A stretch of DNA of 34,129 nucleotides from Symbiobacterium sp. Its GTDB lineage: Bacteria; Bacillota; Sulfobacillia; DUSP01; DYEP01. The position numbers were made by a program, and so were the translations under genes. Below, piece by piece: positions 7,963 to 16,318 of the stretch. Each line of letters starts with the position of its first letter. Within the stretch, counting starts at the first letter, position 1. The stretch covers positions 1 to 34,129 of the forward strand of contig DYEP01000137.1 in NCBI GenBank assembly GCA_020725675.1, given 5' to 3'. The notes under the pieces were generated by a model. That model was not told the DNA's origin, did no database searches, and saw nothing but the letters and a program-made list of their open reading frames with translations.

Positions 7963-10377
7963 GTGGACATACTTGAATACAGGACTGTTGTGCTGGCAGG
8001 GTTGTTGCATGACATTGGGAAGTTCCTTCAGCGAGGGGACTATGGGTCAATGCAGGTTCAGGGTAAGCACCCTGCCGTGTCTCAGGTCTTCGTTGACGCT
8101 CATAGAGAATTCTTCTCCAAGGTGGTCGATCCGGAGTTACTGGCGTCACTAGTGAAGAGACACCATGAAGGATCGGGCTTCCCCGAAGAGTTTCACCCAG
8201 CTGCTGCTACTGGCCGTGAGCGCACGCTCGCGTTTCTGATCAGTCGGGCCGACAATTATTCGTCGGCGGAGCGGGGGCACGGGGGCATCCGCCGGTCATT
8301 CCGTACTACTGCCCTGGCTAGCATCTTTTCTGAAATGGAGCTTCACTGCAAGGCTCCTCATACCAAGAGCTACTATTTGCCCACACCGCTTCAGCCAGAG
8401 AAGGCCTTCCCAGTTGAACAGTCCGACGTAGACCCAGTGGTACTAACCAACCATATCCGCAGTTTCGGTGAGGAGATGACAGCACTGAAAGAATGCAAGA
8501 TCTCCGTATTTGACACACTGTACTCACTGATACTGTCTTTGCTTGAGAAATATACGTGGTGTGTTCCAAGCAGCACTCAGAGCCCTACCCCAGATGTTTC
8601 TCTTTACGATCACCTGCGGACAACCAGTGCTATTGCAGCAGCACTGTACCAGTATCATGAAGAGAAAGGCTGGGATGAGACGACCATAAGAGACGATACT
8701 CTACTGAAGCTGCGGCTCATGGTGGGTGATTTTACAGGGATTCAGAAGTATATTTTCGGCATTTCTTCCACTGGGCCAGGAAGAGTCGCAAAACGGCTGA
8801 GGGCGAGGTCGTTCTATGTTAGCGCTCTCCTTGGTGCGATTGCCGACAGCATATTGGACGCACTGGATCTTCCTCCGGTCAACTGCGTCATGTGTTCTGG
8901 CGGTCGATTCTATCTTCTACTACCAAACACTGATAAGGCGCGGGATGTTGTGAAACAGAAGCAGAGAGACATCGAGGCATGGCTCTTGAAAACATACGAA
9001 GGACGAATTGCTTTGGCCATGGGCGACATAGCGTTCTGCGGTTCGGAAATGGAGCAATTTGGAGAGATACTGTACGAGGCAGATTGTGAGTTAGATCGAG
9101 CCAAAGCAAGACCGTTTTCGCAGGTCTTAACAGATGGCGAGAATTGGGACATAACTAAGTTTCAAATGTCTCTTGCTCCCCGAAGTCATGCTTGCCCGGG
9201 GTGTGGCCAAAGGCTAGCGACAGGTGACGCAGAGCTATGCACTGAGTGCTCGCGTGACCGTGATCTGGGGAGCCGTCTAGCCAATGCGCGCTACCTTGGT
9301 TTTTATAAGAATGAAAGGCTCAAAGACACCTTTGAATTATGTCCAGGTGTTTACCTGGGCGTATACAAGGAGAAGCCTCTTGCTCTGGGATCCCCTTATA
9401 AGGTAATAAAAATAAACGACACTAATCTGTCGGACCTTTACGGTTTGCCTGCCTCAACAGAGTTTATTGCCAATTACGTACCAACTTTCTCTGAACAGCC
9501 ATGCACCGGGTGCAAAGGTTGCCCAGACAGAGAATTAGCCAGCCCTGGCCAACCGAAATTCTTCGATTGCTTGGCCTATCGTGCGAAGGGCAAGGCTTAC
9601 CTAGCATGTATTAAGGCGGATGTGGATAACCTTGGTAATCTGTTTGTCAACGGTCTGCGACGTGAAGAAGGCAAAGAGGTTGTCAGTATTTCGAGGCTAT
9701 CCACCTTCAGCAGAATGCTTAACTTGTTCTTTGGCGGGGTAATCAATTCAATGATTCAAAACGATTACCCCAACTGCTATACCGTCTATTCTGGAGGCGA
9801 CGACCTGTTGCTCGTGGGTCCTTGGGACGAAGTATTGAACGTGGCAGAAAAAGTGCGTTCCGAGTTCTGCCGGTTTACAGGCAGCAACCAAAACTTGACG
9901 ATATCCGCAGGTATAAGTTTATTCAAACCACGGTTCCCGGTTTCTAAAGCCATTGAGGTTGCGGCTGAGAACCTTGAGAAAGCCAAGAGGCAGGCATCGC
10001 AGGATCCATCCAAGAACCGAATATGTGTCTTTAAGGAGCGGATGGCATGGGGTGACTATAGTTCGTTGCATGAACGAGCCAAGAAACTGGAGACGTGGGT
10101 TAATGCAGGTGTGACCAATACGGGTTTTATTCACAGGCTTCACCGGTATGCTGATCTGTACCGACGCTACAGGGATGATGGAATGCTGGATGGCTTGAAG
10201 TTCCTCGCGCTGCTTTGCTACGACATCTCCCGGAATATGCCAAGACGAGACGATCCCAGCGAGGAAAAGAGATCCCTGAGGTCTTGGGTGGAATCCCTTA
10301 TGAACCTGGAGTCGAAAGACCTGAAGCATCTTGCCTTTTTAACGACATATGCCCTGACTGCGACCAGGCCGGGCTAA
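7963..10377 (+). CDS. cas10: Cas10/Csm1, type III-A large subunit with HD and GGDD
   Basis: An 804-residue Cas10 that should carry both activities of type III effectors: target-activated single-stranded DNA cleavage by the HD domain and cyclic oligoadenylate synthesis by the palm domain. Visible are H16-D17 in LLHDIGK, an RHHEGSG motif near 68, a degenerate first palm (CSGGRFYLLL), a zinc finger CPGC at 411-414 with CTEC at 426-429, a second Cys group C514/C517/C520, and GGDD at 611-614 in a YSGGDD context. Both catalytic motifs are intact. GTG 7963 is chosen over an upstream TTG at 7933 because a G-rich ribosome binding region precedes it and the HD motif starts close after it. It is followed by csm2 17 bases downstream. 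Confidence 0.92.
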   Translation: MDILEYRTVVLAGLLHDIGKFLQRGDYGSMQVQGKHPAVSQVFVDAHREFFSKVVDPELLASLVKRHHEGSGFPEEFHPAAATGRERTLAFLISRADNYSSAERGHGGIRRSFRTTALASIFSEMELHCKAPHTKSYYLPTPLQPEKAFPVEQSDVDPVVLTNHIRSFGEEMTALKECKISVFDTLYSLILSLLEKYTWCVPSSTQSPTPDVSLYDHLRTTSAIAAALYQYHEEKGWDETTIRDDTLLKLRLMVGDFTGIQKYIFGISSTGPGRVAKRLRARSFYVSALLGAIADSILDALDLPPVNCVMCSGGRFYLLLPNTDKARDVVKQKQRDIEAWLLKTYEGRIALAMGDIAFCGSEMEQFGEILYEADCELDRAKARPFSQVLTDGENWDITKFQMSLAPRSHACPGCGQRLATGDAELCTECSRDRDLGSRLANARYLGFYKNERLKDTFELCPGVYLGVYKEKPLALGSPYKVIKINDTNLSDLYGLPASTEFIANYVPTFSEQPCTGCKGCPDRELASPGQPKFFDCLAYRAKGKAYLACIKADVDNLGNLFVNGLRREEGKEVVSISRLSTFSRMLNLFFGGVINSMIQNDYPNCYTVYSGGDDLLLVGPWDEVLNVAEKVRSEFCRFTGSNQNLTISAGISLFKPRFPVSKAIEVAAENLEKAKRQASQDPSKNRICVFKERMAWGDYSSLHERAKKLETWVNAGVTNTGFIHRLHRYADLYRRYRDDGMLDGLKFLALLCYDISRNMPRRDDPSEEKRSLRSWVESLMNLESKDLKHLAFLTTYALTATRPG

Positions 10378-10393
10378 GGGAGGAGAGATCAGG

Positions 10394-10828
10394 ATGACGT
10401 ATGGCGGCAGACCACGTCCGAATAATCCAACATTCTCGTTGCCTAGGAACTACCTTGAAGGAGGGTATTTTGCTCCTGATGGCCACATCAAGACAGAGTT
10501 GCTTACTGATGTGGCCCAACAGGTAGCTCAGGCTTTCGGAAGAGACCTGAGCAACAGTCAGTTTCGACGGTTCTTTGACCATGCGAAGGCAGTTGAGCAA
10601 AGGCTGGACTTGGTCAACAACTGGCGCGCTGTGGAGGGGGACGTCAAGAAGCTTGTTGCTTTTGCTGCTGAAGCTAAGGCAAAGAAGAAGGTTCCTTCGG
10701 TCTTCTTTGACTTTATTGAAAAGAACGTCTCTCATACGAATGACGAGAAGAGCTTTCGACGAGGGTTCCTTGAGCACATTCAGGCAGTCTTAGCCTTCCA
10801 CGCGTACAACAACCCAAGGAGAAACTAA
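10394..10828 (+). CDS. csm2: Csm2 small subunit
   Basis: A 144-residue, mostly helical protein that matches Csm2, the small (Cas11-type) subunit lining the type III-A complex. The LSNSQFRRFFDHAK stretch near residues 55-68 is the characteristic Csm2 motif, in which an L-T/S-x-S-Q-x-R-x-F pattern is usual. An extended N-terminus of about 45 residues with several prolines precedes it. The start ATG follows GGGAGGAG by about 8 bases. It sits between cas10 and csm3, the standard gene order. Confidence 0.88.
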   Translation: MTYGGRPRPNNPTFSLPRNYLEGGYFAPDGHIKTELLTDVAQQVAQAFGRDLSNSQFRRFFDHAKAVEQRLDLVNNWRAVEGDVKKLVAFAAEAKAKKKVPSVFFDFIEKNVSHTNDEKSFRRGFLEHIQAVLAFHAYNNPRRN

Positions 10829-10845
10829 GAGGGGGAAAAGCTGAC

Positions 10846-11502
10846 ATGGTGTTGAAGGAATTCCGAACTATCAGAGGAGTATTGGTCTGCAAGACCGGCC
10901 TTCATATTGGCGCAGGCAAGGACACCATTGAAATTGGTGGGGTCGATGCCCCAATCGTAAAGCACCCGATCACACAGGAACCTTACATACCGGGCTCGTC
11001 ACTAAAAGGCCGAATGAGGTCGTTGCTTGAGAAGAGATTAAATAAATTCAGTGATCGGGATCCCCATGAACCATGTAATTGCGGACGTAAGGATTGCATT
11101 GTTTGTAAACTGTTTGGCGCACACAAGAAGCCTTCATCAGAAGTGGCACCAACCCGGGTGATTGTTCGTGATGCCTACCTAACGAAGGAAACCCGTGAGC
11201 AGTTTCAGAAAATGCTAACGGAGAAAGGCAAGTCCTTTCTTGAGATTAAGGCAGAGAACATGGTTGATCGTCAGACAGGGGTTGCTACGAATCCCCGTTT
11301 CATTGAGCGGATTCCTGCAGGTGCAGCCTTCAACTTCGAAATTGTCATCCAGGTATTCGACAACGACAACAGCGAGGAACTCGAAAGCAAGGTGAAGGAG
11401 TGCCTGTCTTTGGTCGAGCAGACATACCTTGGAGGCTCGGGAAGTCGAGGTTACGGGCAGGTTGGGTTCACGTTGGAACCTACAGCGGTGGTGCGGTTTT
11501 GA
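10846..11502 (+). CDS. csm3: Csm3 (Cas7) backbone and RNA-cleaving subunit
   Basis: A 218-residue Csm3. The N-terminal LHIGAGKDTIEIGGVD block ends with D34 followed by APIVKHP, the position of the aspartate that in known Csm3 proteins cleaves the bound target RNA every six nucleotides. Next comes YIPGSSLKGRMRSLLE, the hallmark of Csm3/RAMP proteins. A CNCGRKDCIVCKLFG segment near 83-97 is the usual zinc-binding region. The C-terminus has the glycine-rich GGSGSRGYGQV loop. The catalytic aspartate is present, so target RNA cleavage should be intact. Its TGA overlaps the ATG of csm4. Confidence 0.93.
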   Translation: MVLKEFRTIRGVLVCKTGLHIGAGKDTIEIGGVDAPIVKHPITQEPYIPGSSLKGRMRSLLEKRLNKFSDRDPHEPCNCGRKDCIVCKLFGAHKKPSSEVAPTRVIVRDAYLTKETREQFQKMLTEKGKSFLEIKAENMVDRQTGVATNPRFIERIPAGAAFNFEIVIQVFDNDNSEELESKVKECLSLVEQTYLGGSGSRGYGQVGFTLEPTAVVRF

Positions 11503-12437
11503 TGAACCTATACCAGGTCAAGATTTGTCCAACATCCGATTACCAGACGCGGTGGAAGGCCTATCAACTATTCGGAGCTATGTGCTGGGCGATAAGCTGC
11601 TCTGAAGGAACTGATGCCCTGGGTGACTTCCTGAGCATGTATATCGCCGGGACCCCTCCGATCGTGTTATCTAACGGTTTCCCGGGAGACCTTCTGCCCC
11701 GCCCACATATACCCCAACCAAGATTGCCAAGGCGACTGCCGAAAGCAGACGCGGTCAGGCTCATGGCCACTTACAAAGACTCAAAACGGATTTCCCTACT
11801 GAATCTGGAGGAATTTAACTCTTTAGTATCCGGTGAACCAGTGAGTTTGCACCGACCGGACTGTGTGCCCGAAGTGGAAGTAGTGGTATACCACAACCAG
11901 ATCGATCGAGTCACCGGCAGTTCCTTAGGTGAGAGTGGACTATATCCGCAGATATCTTCCTTTCTCGCGCACCCTTCGGGATACATTTCCATATACGCCC
12001 TTATCGCGCCGGATTGGTTGGAGAGATTCACCCGCTGGCTTCAAATCGCAGGAGAAGTAGGCATTGGCGGCAGGAAGTCGACGGGGAAAGGCAGATTTAC
12101 TGTGAAGTGTATAAGGGAGTTTAATGGATTTCGGAAACCGAAAGAAGCGAACGCATATGTTGCACTTTCGGACTATGTGCCGGCGAGTGGGGATCCGAGC
12201 AAGGGGTTCTACCGGATTGCCACTGTATATGGCCGCATAGGTGGGCGTCTTGCAAGCGATGGCAGTGTATTCAAGTCTCCCGTTTTCACCTTAACAGCCG
12301 GTTCGGTAATGCTGGTAGAGGGCAATATCCGCCCCTATTATGGCCGTGTGGTGCCCGGGGTTTCTCCAAGCCACCCCCAGGTTTTCCACTATGGCCTTAC
12401 GCCAGCCGTCCCGGCGACTATCGGGGGGACAATGTGA
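11502..12437 (+). CDS. csm4: Csm4 (Cas5-type) subunit
   Basis: A 311-residue protein that fits Csm4, which caps the 5' end of the crRNA and contacts Cas10. Features seen: an N-terminal YQLFGAMCWAI helix, a HNQIDRVTG block near residues 130-138, the GIGGRKSTGKGRF glycine-rich loop near 190-202, and a C-terminal AGSV...HYGL region. The frame is open upstream to 11400, but the start at ATG 11502 is preferred since it overlaps the csm3 stop by one base (TGATG) and the residues before it are simply csm3 in another frame. A Csm5 gene, normally next, is missing. Confidence 0.85.
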   Translation: MNLYQVKICPTSDYQTRWKAYQLFGAMCWAISCSEGTDALGDFLSMYIAGTPPIVLSNGFPGDLLPRPHIPQPRLPRRLPKADAVRLMATYKDSKRISLLNLEEFNSLVSGEPVSLHRPDCVPEVEVVVYHNQIDRVTGSSLGESGLYPQISSFLAHPSGYISIYALIAPDWLERFTRWLQIAGEVGIGGRKSTGKGRFTVKCIREFNGFRKPKEANAYVALSDYVPASGDPSKGFYRIATVYGRIGGRLASDGSVFKSPVFTLTAGSVMLVEGNIRPYYGRVVPGVSPSHPQVFHYGLTPAVPATIGGTM

Positions 12438-13615
12438 TGGTGCCTTTGATTGGTCCTTCAGGAAACGCGATATCGTCACAACCGTTACTAGTGATATCAA
12501 CAGTTGGAACGAGTCTTCTTACTAAACAACTGAGACTGCACGACAATACTGACGGGTGGGATAAACGTATTCTTGACACTGCGAATTTGACTCGGCCGGA
12601 GATTGATCCAGAAACAAAGGCTAAGATTGATGAGTTAGCCGAGAGGGCTTTATCGGATCTTAAGGCTGCGGACGTAGGGCGAAGGAGGCAGTTGAGTGCT
12701 GAACTCAACGGGTTATATGGCATCTATAACGGAAATTTGGCCGGTTCTTCAAGGGATATGCATTTCCTTCAGGCGACAGATACATATCAGGGGCGAATGA
12801 CGGCAGAAGTCTTACGCGAATTCCTAAGAACTGAAGGCGTTACGGCAGACACCTATATACCGCCACGATTGTCGACTGTGGACACAGAGGCGTTCGAGCA
12901 TGGTATCAAAGAACTGATCCGATGGTGCGATGAGTGTATCCCGGGTTATAAGGACAGGGGCTACCAGGTGGTCTTCAACCTAGTGGGAGGTTTTAAAGCG
13001 GTACACTCTTATATGCACACTATTGGAATGTTCTATGCCGACCGAATTACCTACATTTTTGAGGGCTCCAACTCTTTGGTAAACATACCGCGTTTGCCTG
13101 TCAGAATAGAAGACGAGGCTTTACTCCCATATGCCACTTACCTGCTGATGATGGAAAAGGGTTATTTGTGCCCTGTTAGCTACTTGGAAGGCATTTCTGA
13201 GGTAGTAATAGACTCGGATGGTTCCCATGCGTTCCTCTCTAGCTGGGGTCAACTGCTGCTGGCCCAACTGAAGAGAAAGAAGGCCCTGTCAGAAAGACTA
13301 TTGGAGTTCCCGTATCTAGACTATGCCGAATCATTCAAAGAAGACTTTCGCAGAGCCGAGGTCGGCGATCGCATTCGTCTGCAGGAGACGCTTGCAAAAG
13401 TCTCCAAACTCCTGTCAGAACATCATGGTAGTCTTTCAGGGCTGAGAAGCGACCCGGGACTACAATATGAGGATCTAGTTAACAGCAGGCATGGCGGCAG
13501 ACCTATTGGCCACTTTCGCATCAATGATAGCATGCGTGCTACCTGTGTTAGTGTGCCTCGAGGATCACTCTTACTCAGGCGGTTTGGACCTCACTCAATC
13601 ATTGAAAGGCCATAA
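12437..13615 (+). CDS. CARF-RelE effector, Cami1-like, in place of Csm6
   Basis: A 392-residue protein with an N-terminal CARF domain of the APE2256-like type: VISTVGTS at 19-26 forms the first ligand-binding loop, and VVFNLVGGFKAV at 178-189 the second, followed by a YIFEGS strand and NIPRLPV. A middle region of about 230-290 looks like a winged helix. The last 100 residues resemble a RelE/HigB mRNA interferase: an amphipathic helical segment, then basic strands with GHFRIN (R361), R367 and a terminal FGPHSIIER (H386, R391). Proteins with this architecture (Cami1) are activated by cyclic tetra-adenylate from Cas10 and cleave mRNA on ribosomes. ATG 12437 has GGGGGG 8 bases upstream and overlaps the csm4 stop. 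The RelE call is from pattern, the CARF call is firm. Confidence 0.75.
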   Translation: MVPLIGPSGNAISSQPLLVISTVGTSLLTKQLRLHDNTDGWDKRILDTANLTRPEIDPETKAKIDELAERALSDLKAADVGRRRQLSAELNGLYGIYNGNLAGSSRDMHFLQATDTYQGRMTAEVLREFLRTEGVTADTYIPPRLSTVDTEAFEHGIKELIRWCDECIPGYKDRGYQVVFNLVGGFKAVHSYMHTIGMFYADRITYIFEGSNSLVNIPRLPVRIEDEALLPYATYLLMMEKGYLCPVSYLEGISEVVIDSDGSHAFLSSWGQLLLAQLKRKKALSERLLEFPYLDYAESFKEDFRRAEVGDRIRLQETLAKVSKLLSEHHGSLSGLRSDPGLQYEDLVNSRHGGRPIGHFRINDSMRATCVSVPRGSLLLRRFGPHSIIERP

Positions 13616-13737
13616 ATCATTATCACGCCGTCAGATGATGCCGGAGTGATAGTTTAGTATCATCCTATAGGTATCTGGCATAATCGGTCGCGGTAAATTG
13701 AGGCGCTGAAAACGGACACTGAAGGAGGTGGGTCAAT
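13616..13737 (+). promoter_or_regulatory. Gap between modules 2 and 3 with hairpin and weak promoter signals
   Basis: An imperfect hairpin (TATCAC at 13621-13626 with GTGATA at 13646-13651 and some inner pairs) could end the module 2 transcript, although no T-tract follows. CATAAT at 13679-13684 is a possible -10 box, but nothing close to TTGACA lies 16-18 bases before it. AAGGAGGTG at 13722-13730 is a near-perfect ribosome binding site for the next gene. Confidence 0.35.
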
Positions 13738-15198
13738 CTGAAATTTACTGGTCATCCGCTATTCGATGTCGGGTTGGCGACTATGGTTGCATTTGCAGGT
13801 AAACGAGACCCTGCTGAACTCACAGGTGAAGACCTCGATCGTATAGCGAAGTATATGGAAGAGAACTACGTGGTCGATCCGCTTAAGTCTTTTCTCACTG
13901 TTGCGTTTCCCAACTCAGGTTTTACAAACCCAGCGTACACAAACTCGCCCGAGAAGCGAGTGCTCTATGCGAAAAAAGTGCTCCAGGCCTACAAGGACGA
14001 AGCCCCCCGGCAGGCACGGCGCTGTGTCTTTACGGGCAAATCCACCCTTGGTGCATCATTAGATCTTGACGGCAATCTGGAGCCGGGCCGTGCCTTCCGA
14101 CAGCACATACCCATGCTCACTGGTGTTGGTGTTATCAATTTTTTCCCTGATGGTGATGCTGGATTACCGATATCTGGCGAGGCGCTGCTTGCAATTCAAG
14201 CGCTTCCGCTGGGATGTGCGAAGGCTGAAGGTAAGCTACTTGCAGTACACTGTGACGATCCGGGTCTTATGATAGGCTTCGCTAAGCAGTTCCTGGAGAA
14301 TAACCGGAAGGTGATTCACACAGCCCAGTTGGCCGGTGAGAAGAAACTCCCGGAGGCTCCACATCGAACCACTACTCTATTGATCGATCAGCTACTCAGG
14401 CTCGAAAAAGAAAGGGCGTACGCAGCCGCTGAGCGCCCTGTCTCTATCAGTGCGTATCATCTCAGCAACAGCGGCCAGGGGGCCTCGATCGCCATCTATC
14501 ACCTTCCTATGGAAGTAACTGGGTTCCTGATTGCAGCTGTCAACTCCAAGTACCGAGACGATTGGAGCAAGCTCACGGCTCGTGGATGGGAAATATCAAG
14601 AGGGAAAAAGCGCGGAGGTGACGACGAGTTTCAGCCTCGGTTCAATGTCTTGTATGACGACTTATTCAGTCTACCCGAGGGCTCTCACAGGTTTATCCGC
14701 AGGTACTTCCTGCGAGTACCCGAACGGACCAAGCTGCCAGGCGATCCCAGGTCCACCTACTCGATGCGAAACGAGGCCGACCTAATATCATGGGGTTTGA
14801 CTGAACTCTTTCTCAGGAAGGTGGTGTCAATGGATAAGCAACGCATAGAACAAATTCGTACTTTGGGAGAAAACTTGGCCCACTACGTGATCGGAGAAAA
14901 TGATCGTCGATTCTTTCACACGTTCCTCACTGCGCCTCGGTACGACGTGCTAAGGGCGGCCATGATACGGGCAAGTCTCAACCTCGTCAAGCAAGGCAAG
15001 GAACCACTGGTCAGGTTTGATCCGTTCATTGAGGTATTCGAGGAAGGCGAGGATCTGCCGTATTCCGACTGGCGCCTTGCGCGAGATCTGGTTCTGATAA
15101 GGATGATCGAGTGCCTTTATGATGAGAAATGGTTACAGGCAAACGAAGAAGTCCTGCCTGATGAAGGTGCAGAGGTAATCTCTGAACTCACAAGCTGA
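13738..15198 (+). CDS. cas8: Cas8 large subunit (Cst1-like), probable CTG start
   Basis: A 486-residue Cas8-type protein, the PAM-recognising large subunit of a type I-B-like Cascade of the Cst (Tneap) lineage. The N-terminal FTGHPLFDVGLATMVAFAG matches the conserved opening of Cst1-type Cas8. That segment is only included if translation starts at CTG 13738, which lies 7 bases after AAGGAGGTG; the next usable codons, TTG 13774 and ATG 13783, are 43 and 52 bases away and would delete it. Cst1 proteins typically carry paired CXXC motifs; here only one Cys remains at that region (RRCVFTGKS), so the zinc site seems lost. The C-terminus is helical and acidic. The gene is followed 25 bases later by cas7. 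Confidence 0.78.
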   Translation: MKFTGHPLFDVGLATMVAFAGKRDPAELTGEDLDRIAKYMEENYVVDPLKSFLTVAFPNSGFTNPAYTNSPEKRVLYAKKVLQAYKDEAPRQARRCVFTGKSTLGASLDLDGNLEPGRAFRQHIPMLTGVGVINFFPDGDAGLPISGEALLAIQALPLGCAKAEGKLLAVHCDDPGLMIGFAKQFLENNRKVIHTAQLAGEKKLPEAPHRTTTLLIDQLLRLEKERAYAAAERPVSISAYHLSNSGQGASIAIYHLPMEVTGFLIAAVNSKYRDDWSKLTARGWEISRGKKRGGDDEFQPRFNVLYDDLFSLPEGSHRFIRRYFLRVPERTKLPGDPRSTYSMRNEADLISWGLTELFLRKVVSMDKQRIEQIRTLGENLAHYVIGENDRRFFHTFLTAPRYDVLRAAMIRASLNLVKQGKEPLVRFDPFIEVFEEGEDLPYSDWRLARDLVLIRMIECLYDEKWLQANEEVLPDEGAEVISELTS

Positions 15199-15223
15199 CT
15201 ATTTCAGGAAGCGAGGGATCAAG

Positions 15224-16306
15224 ATGGCATTTGTCACAGGTACAATAGTGATCGATGCTCCGGCCTCCGCATTAAACAACCTTGGTAAGATAGAAGGCGC
15301 GATGACGGATAACAGCACAGGAGTAAAGCATATCAAGACGCGGGAGGGCGCGTATCCCTATGTATCTGCGCAAGCATTCCGATTCTGGTTGCGCCAGACC
15401 TTAGAGAACGGCCCCTGGGGTTGGAAGAGCGCTCCCATTTTCAGAGAGCAGAAAATCGCCTATACCGACGCAAACCCGCTGGAGTGGTGGGATGACGATC
15501 TGTTCGGTTACATGCGAGCTCCGTCCACCAAGGCTTCTGCGGTCAAGGCACGCGAAGAGGATCAAACAAGAGCGAACGAGACACCCGTTTCTGAAACGCT
15601 CACCCGCGTATCCCCTTTCAGGGTAAGTACACTGGTCTCCATTGCCCCTGTCGCGCTGGTGAACGATTTTGGTGTGATGGCCCGTCATGAGGGGGACCCG
15701 GTGCCGCACGAGCACCAGTTCTATCGCACGACTTTGACTGGGCTGATTTCTCTTGATCTTGGTGCTGCAGGGACGTTCACGTACCAGAAGAGGACAGGCT
15801 ATCTGAATCTGGATCAAATCCGTATCGACCGAGCAAAGAAGGCTCAGCTTGAGGAACTGTCTGAGAAGAAAGCTTACAGGCTCCCATTAAAGGAGCGCAT
15901 GACGAGAATAAGTGCACTTCTTCAGGGGCTTGCAGTAGTATGCGGCGGGGCAAAACAGAGCCTTCACTACACCGATGTCAGCCCCGATATATTGGCGATT
16001 GCCGTGACACGCTCCGGAAACCACATACTCAGTCACATATTTGGCGCGGACAATAAGGGGAAGCTGACCCTGAAATTGGATGCACTGGAGGAAGTATTCC
16101 AGGTATTCGGAGACGATCTTCTTTCGCCGGTGTACTTTGGTTGGGTGAAGGGATACATGGACGAACAAAGAAGCACTCTAGAACGCTTCGCGTCTGAGAA
16201 CCCTGGTGCAGAATCGTGGAAAGGGCGTATCATAGTGACTCATCCGGTCAAGGCAGTAAACGCACTGTGCGAGGAACTCTCGGCCAACCCGAACTGGCTT
16301 GAGTGA
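15224..16306 (+). CDS. cas7: Cas7 (Cst2/DevR family)
   Basis: A 360-residue Cas7 of the Cst2/DevR family, the crRNA-binding backbone of type I-B Cascade. Typical elements: the N-terminal strand VTGTIVIDAPASALNN, the REGAYPYVSAQAFRFWLR block at about 40-57 (the conserved KTREG-YPYVSSQA-R-WLR pattern), a DLFGYM motif near 92, a SPFRVSTLVSI strand near 130, and HQFYRT near 167. No residue loss or frameshift is visible. The start ATG has GAGGGAT upstream. It stands between cas8 and cas5 in the standard order. Confidence 0.9.
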   Translation: MAFVTGTIVIDAPASALNNLGKIEGAMTDNSTGVKHIKTREGAYPYVSAQAFRFWLRQTLENGPWGWKSAPIFREQKIAYTDANPLEWWDDDLFGYMRAPSTKASAVKAREEDQTRANETPVSETLTRVSPFRVSTLVSIAPVALVNDFGVMARHEGDPVPHEHQFYRTTLTGLISLDLGAAGTFTYQKRTGYLNLDQIRIDRAKKAQLEELSEKKAYRLPLKERMTRISALLQGLAVVCGGAKQSLHYTDVSPDILAIAVTRSGNHILSHIFGADNKGKLTLKLDALEEVFQVFGDDLLSPVYFGWVKGYMDEQRSTLERFASENPGAESWKGRIIVTHPVKAVNALCEELSANPNWLE

Positions 16307-16318
16307 GGCGATGGGGGC

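Noticed and set aside
7640-8149. A 169-codon reverse frame across the gap and the start of cas10
   Set aside because: It runs antisense into the HD domain of Cas10 and has no recognisable motif or ribosome binding site.
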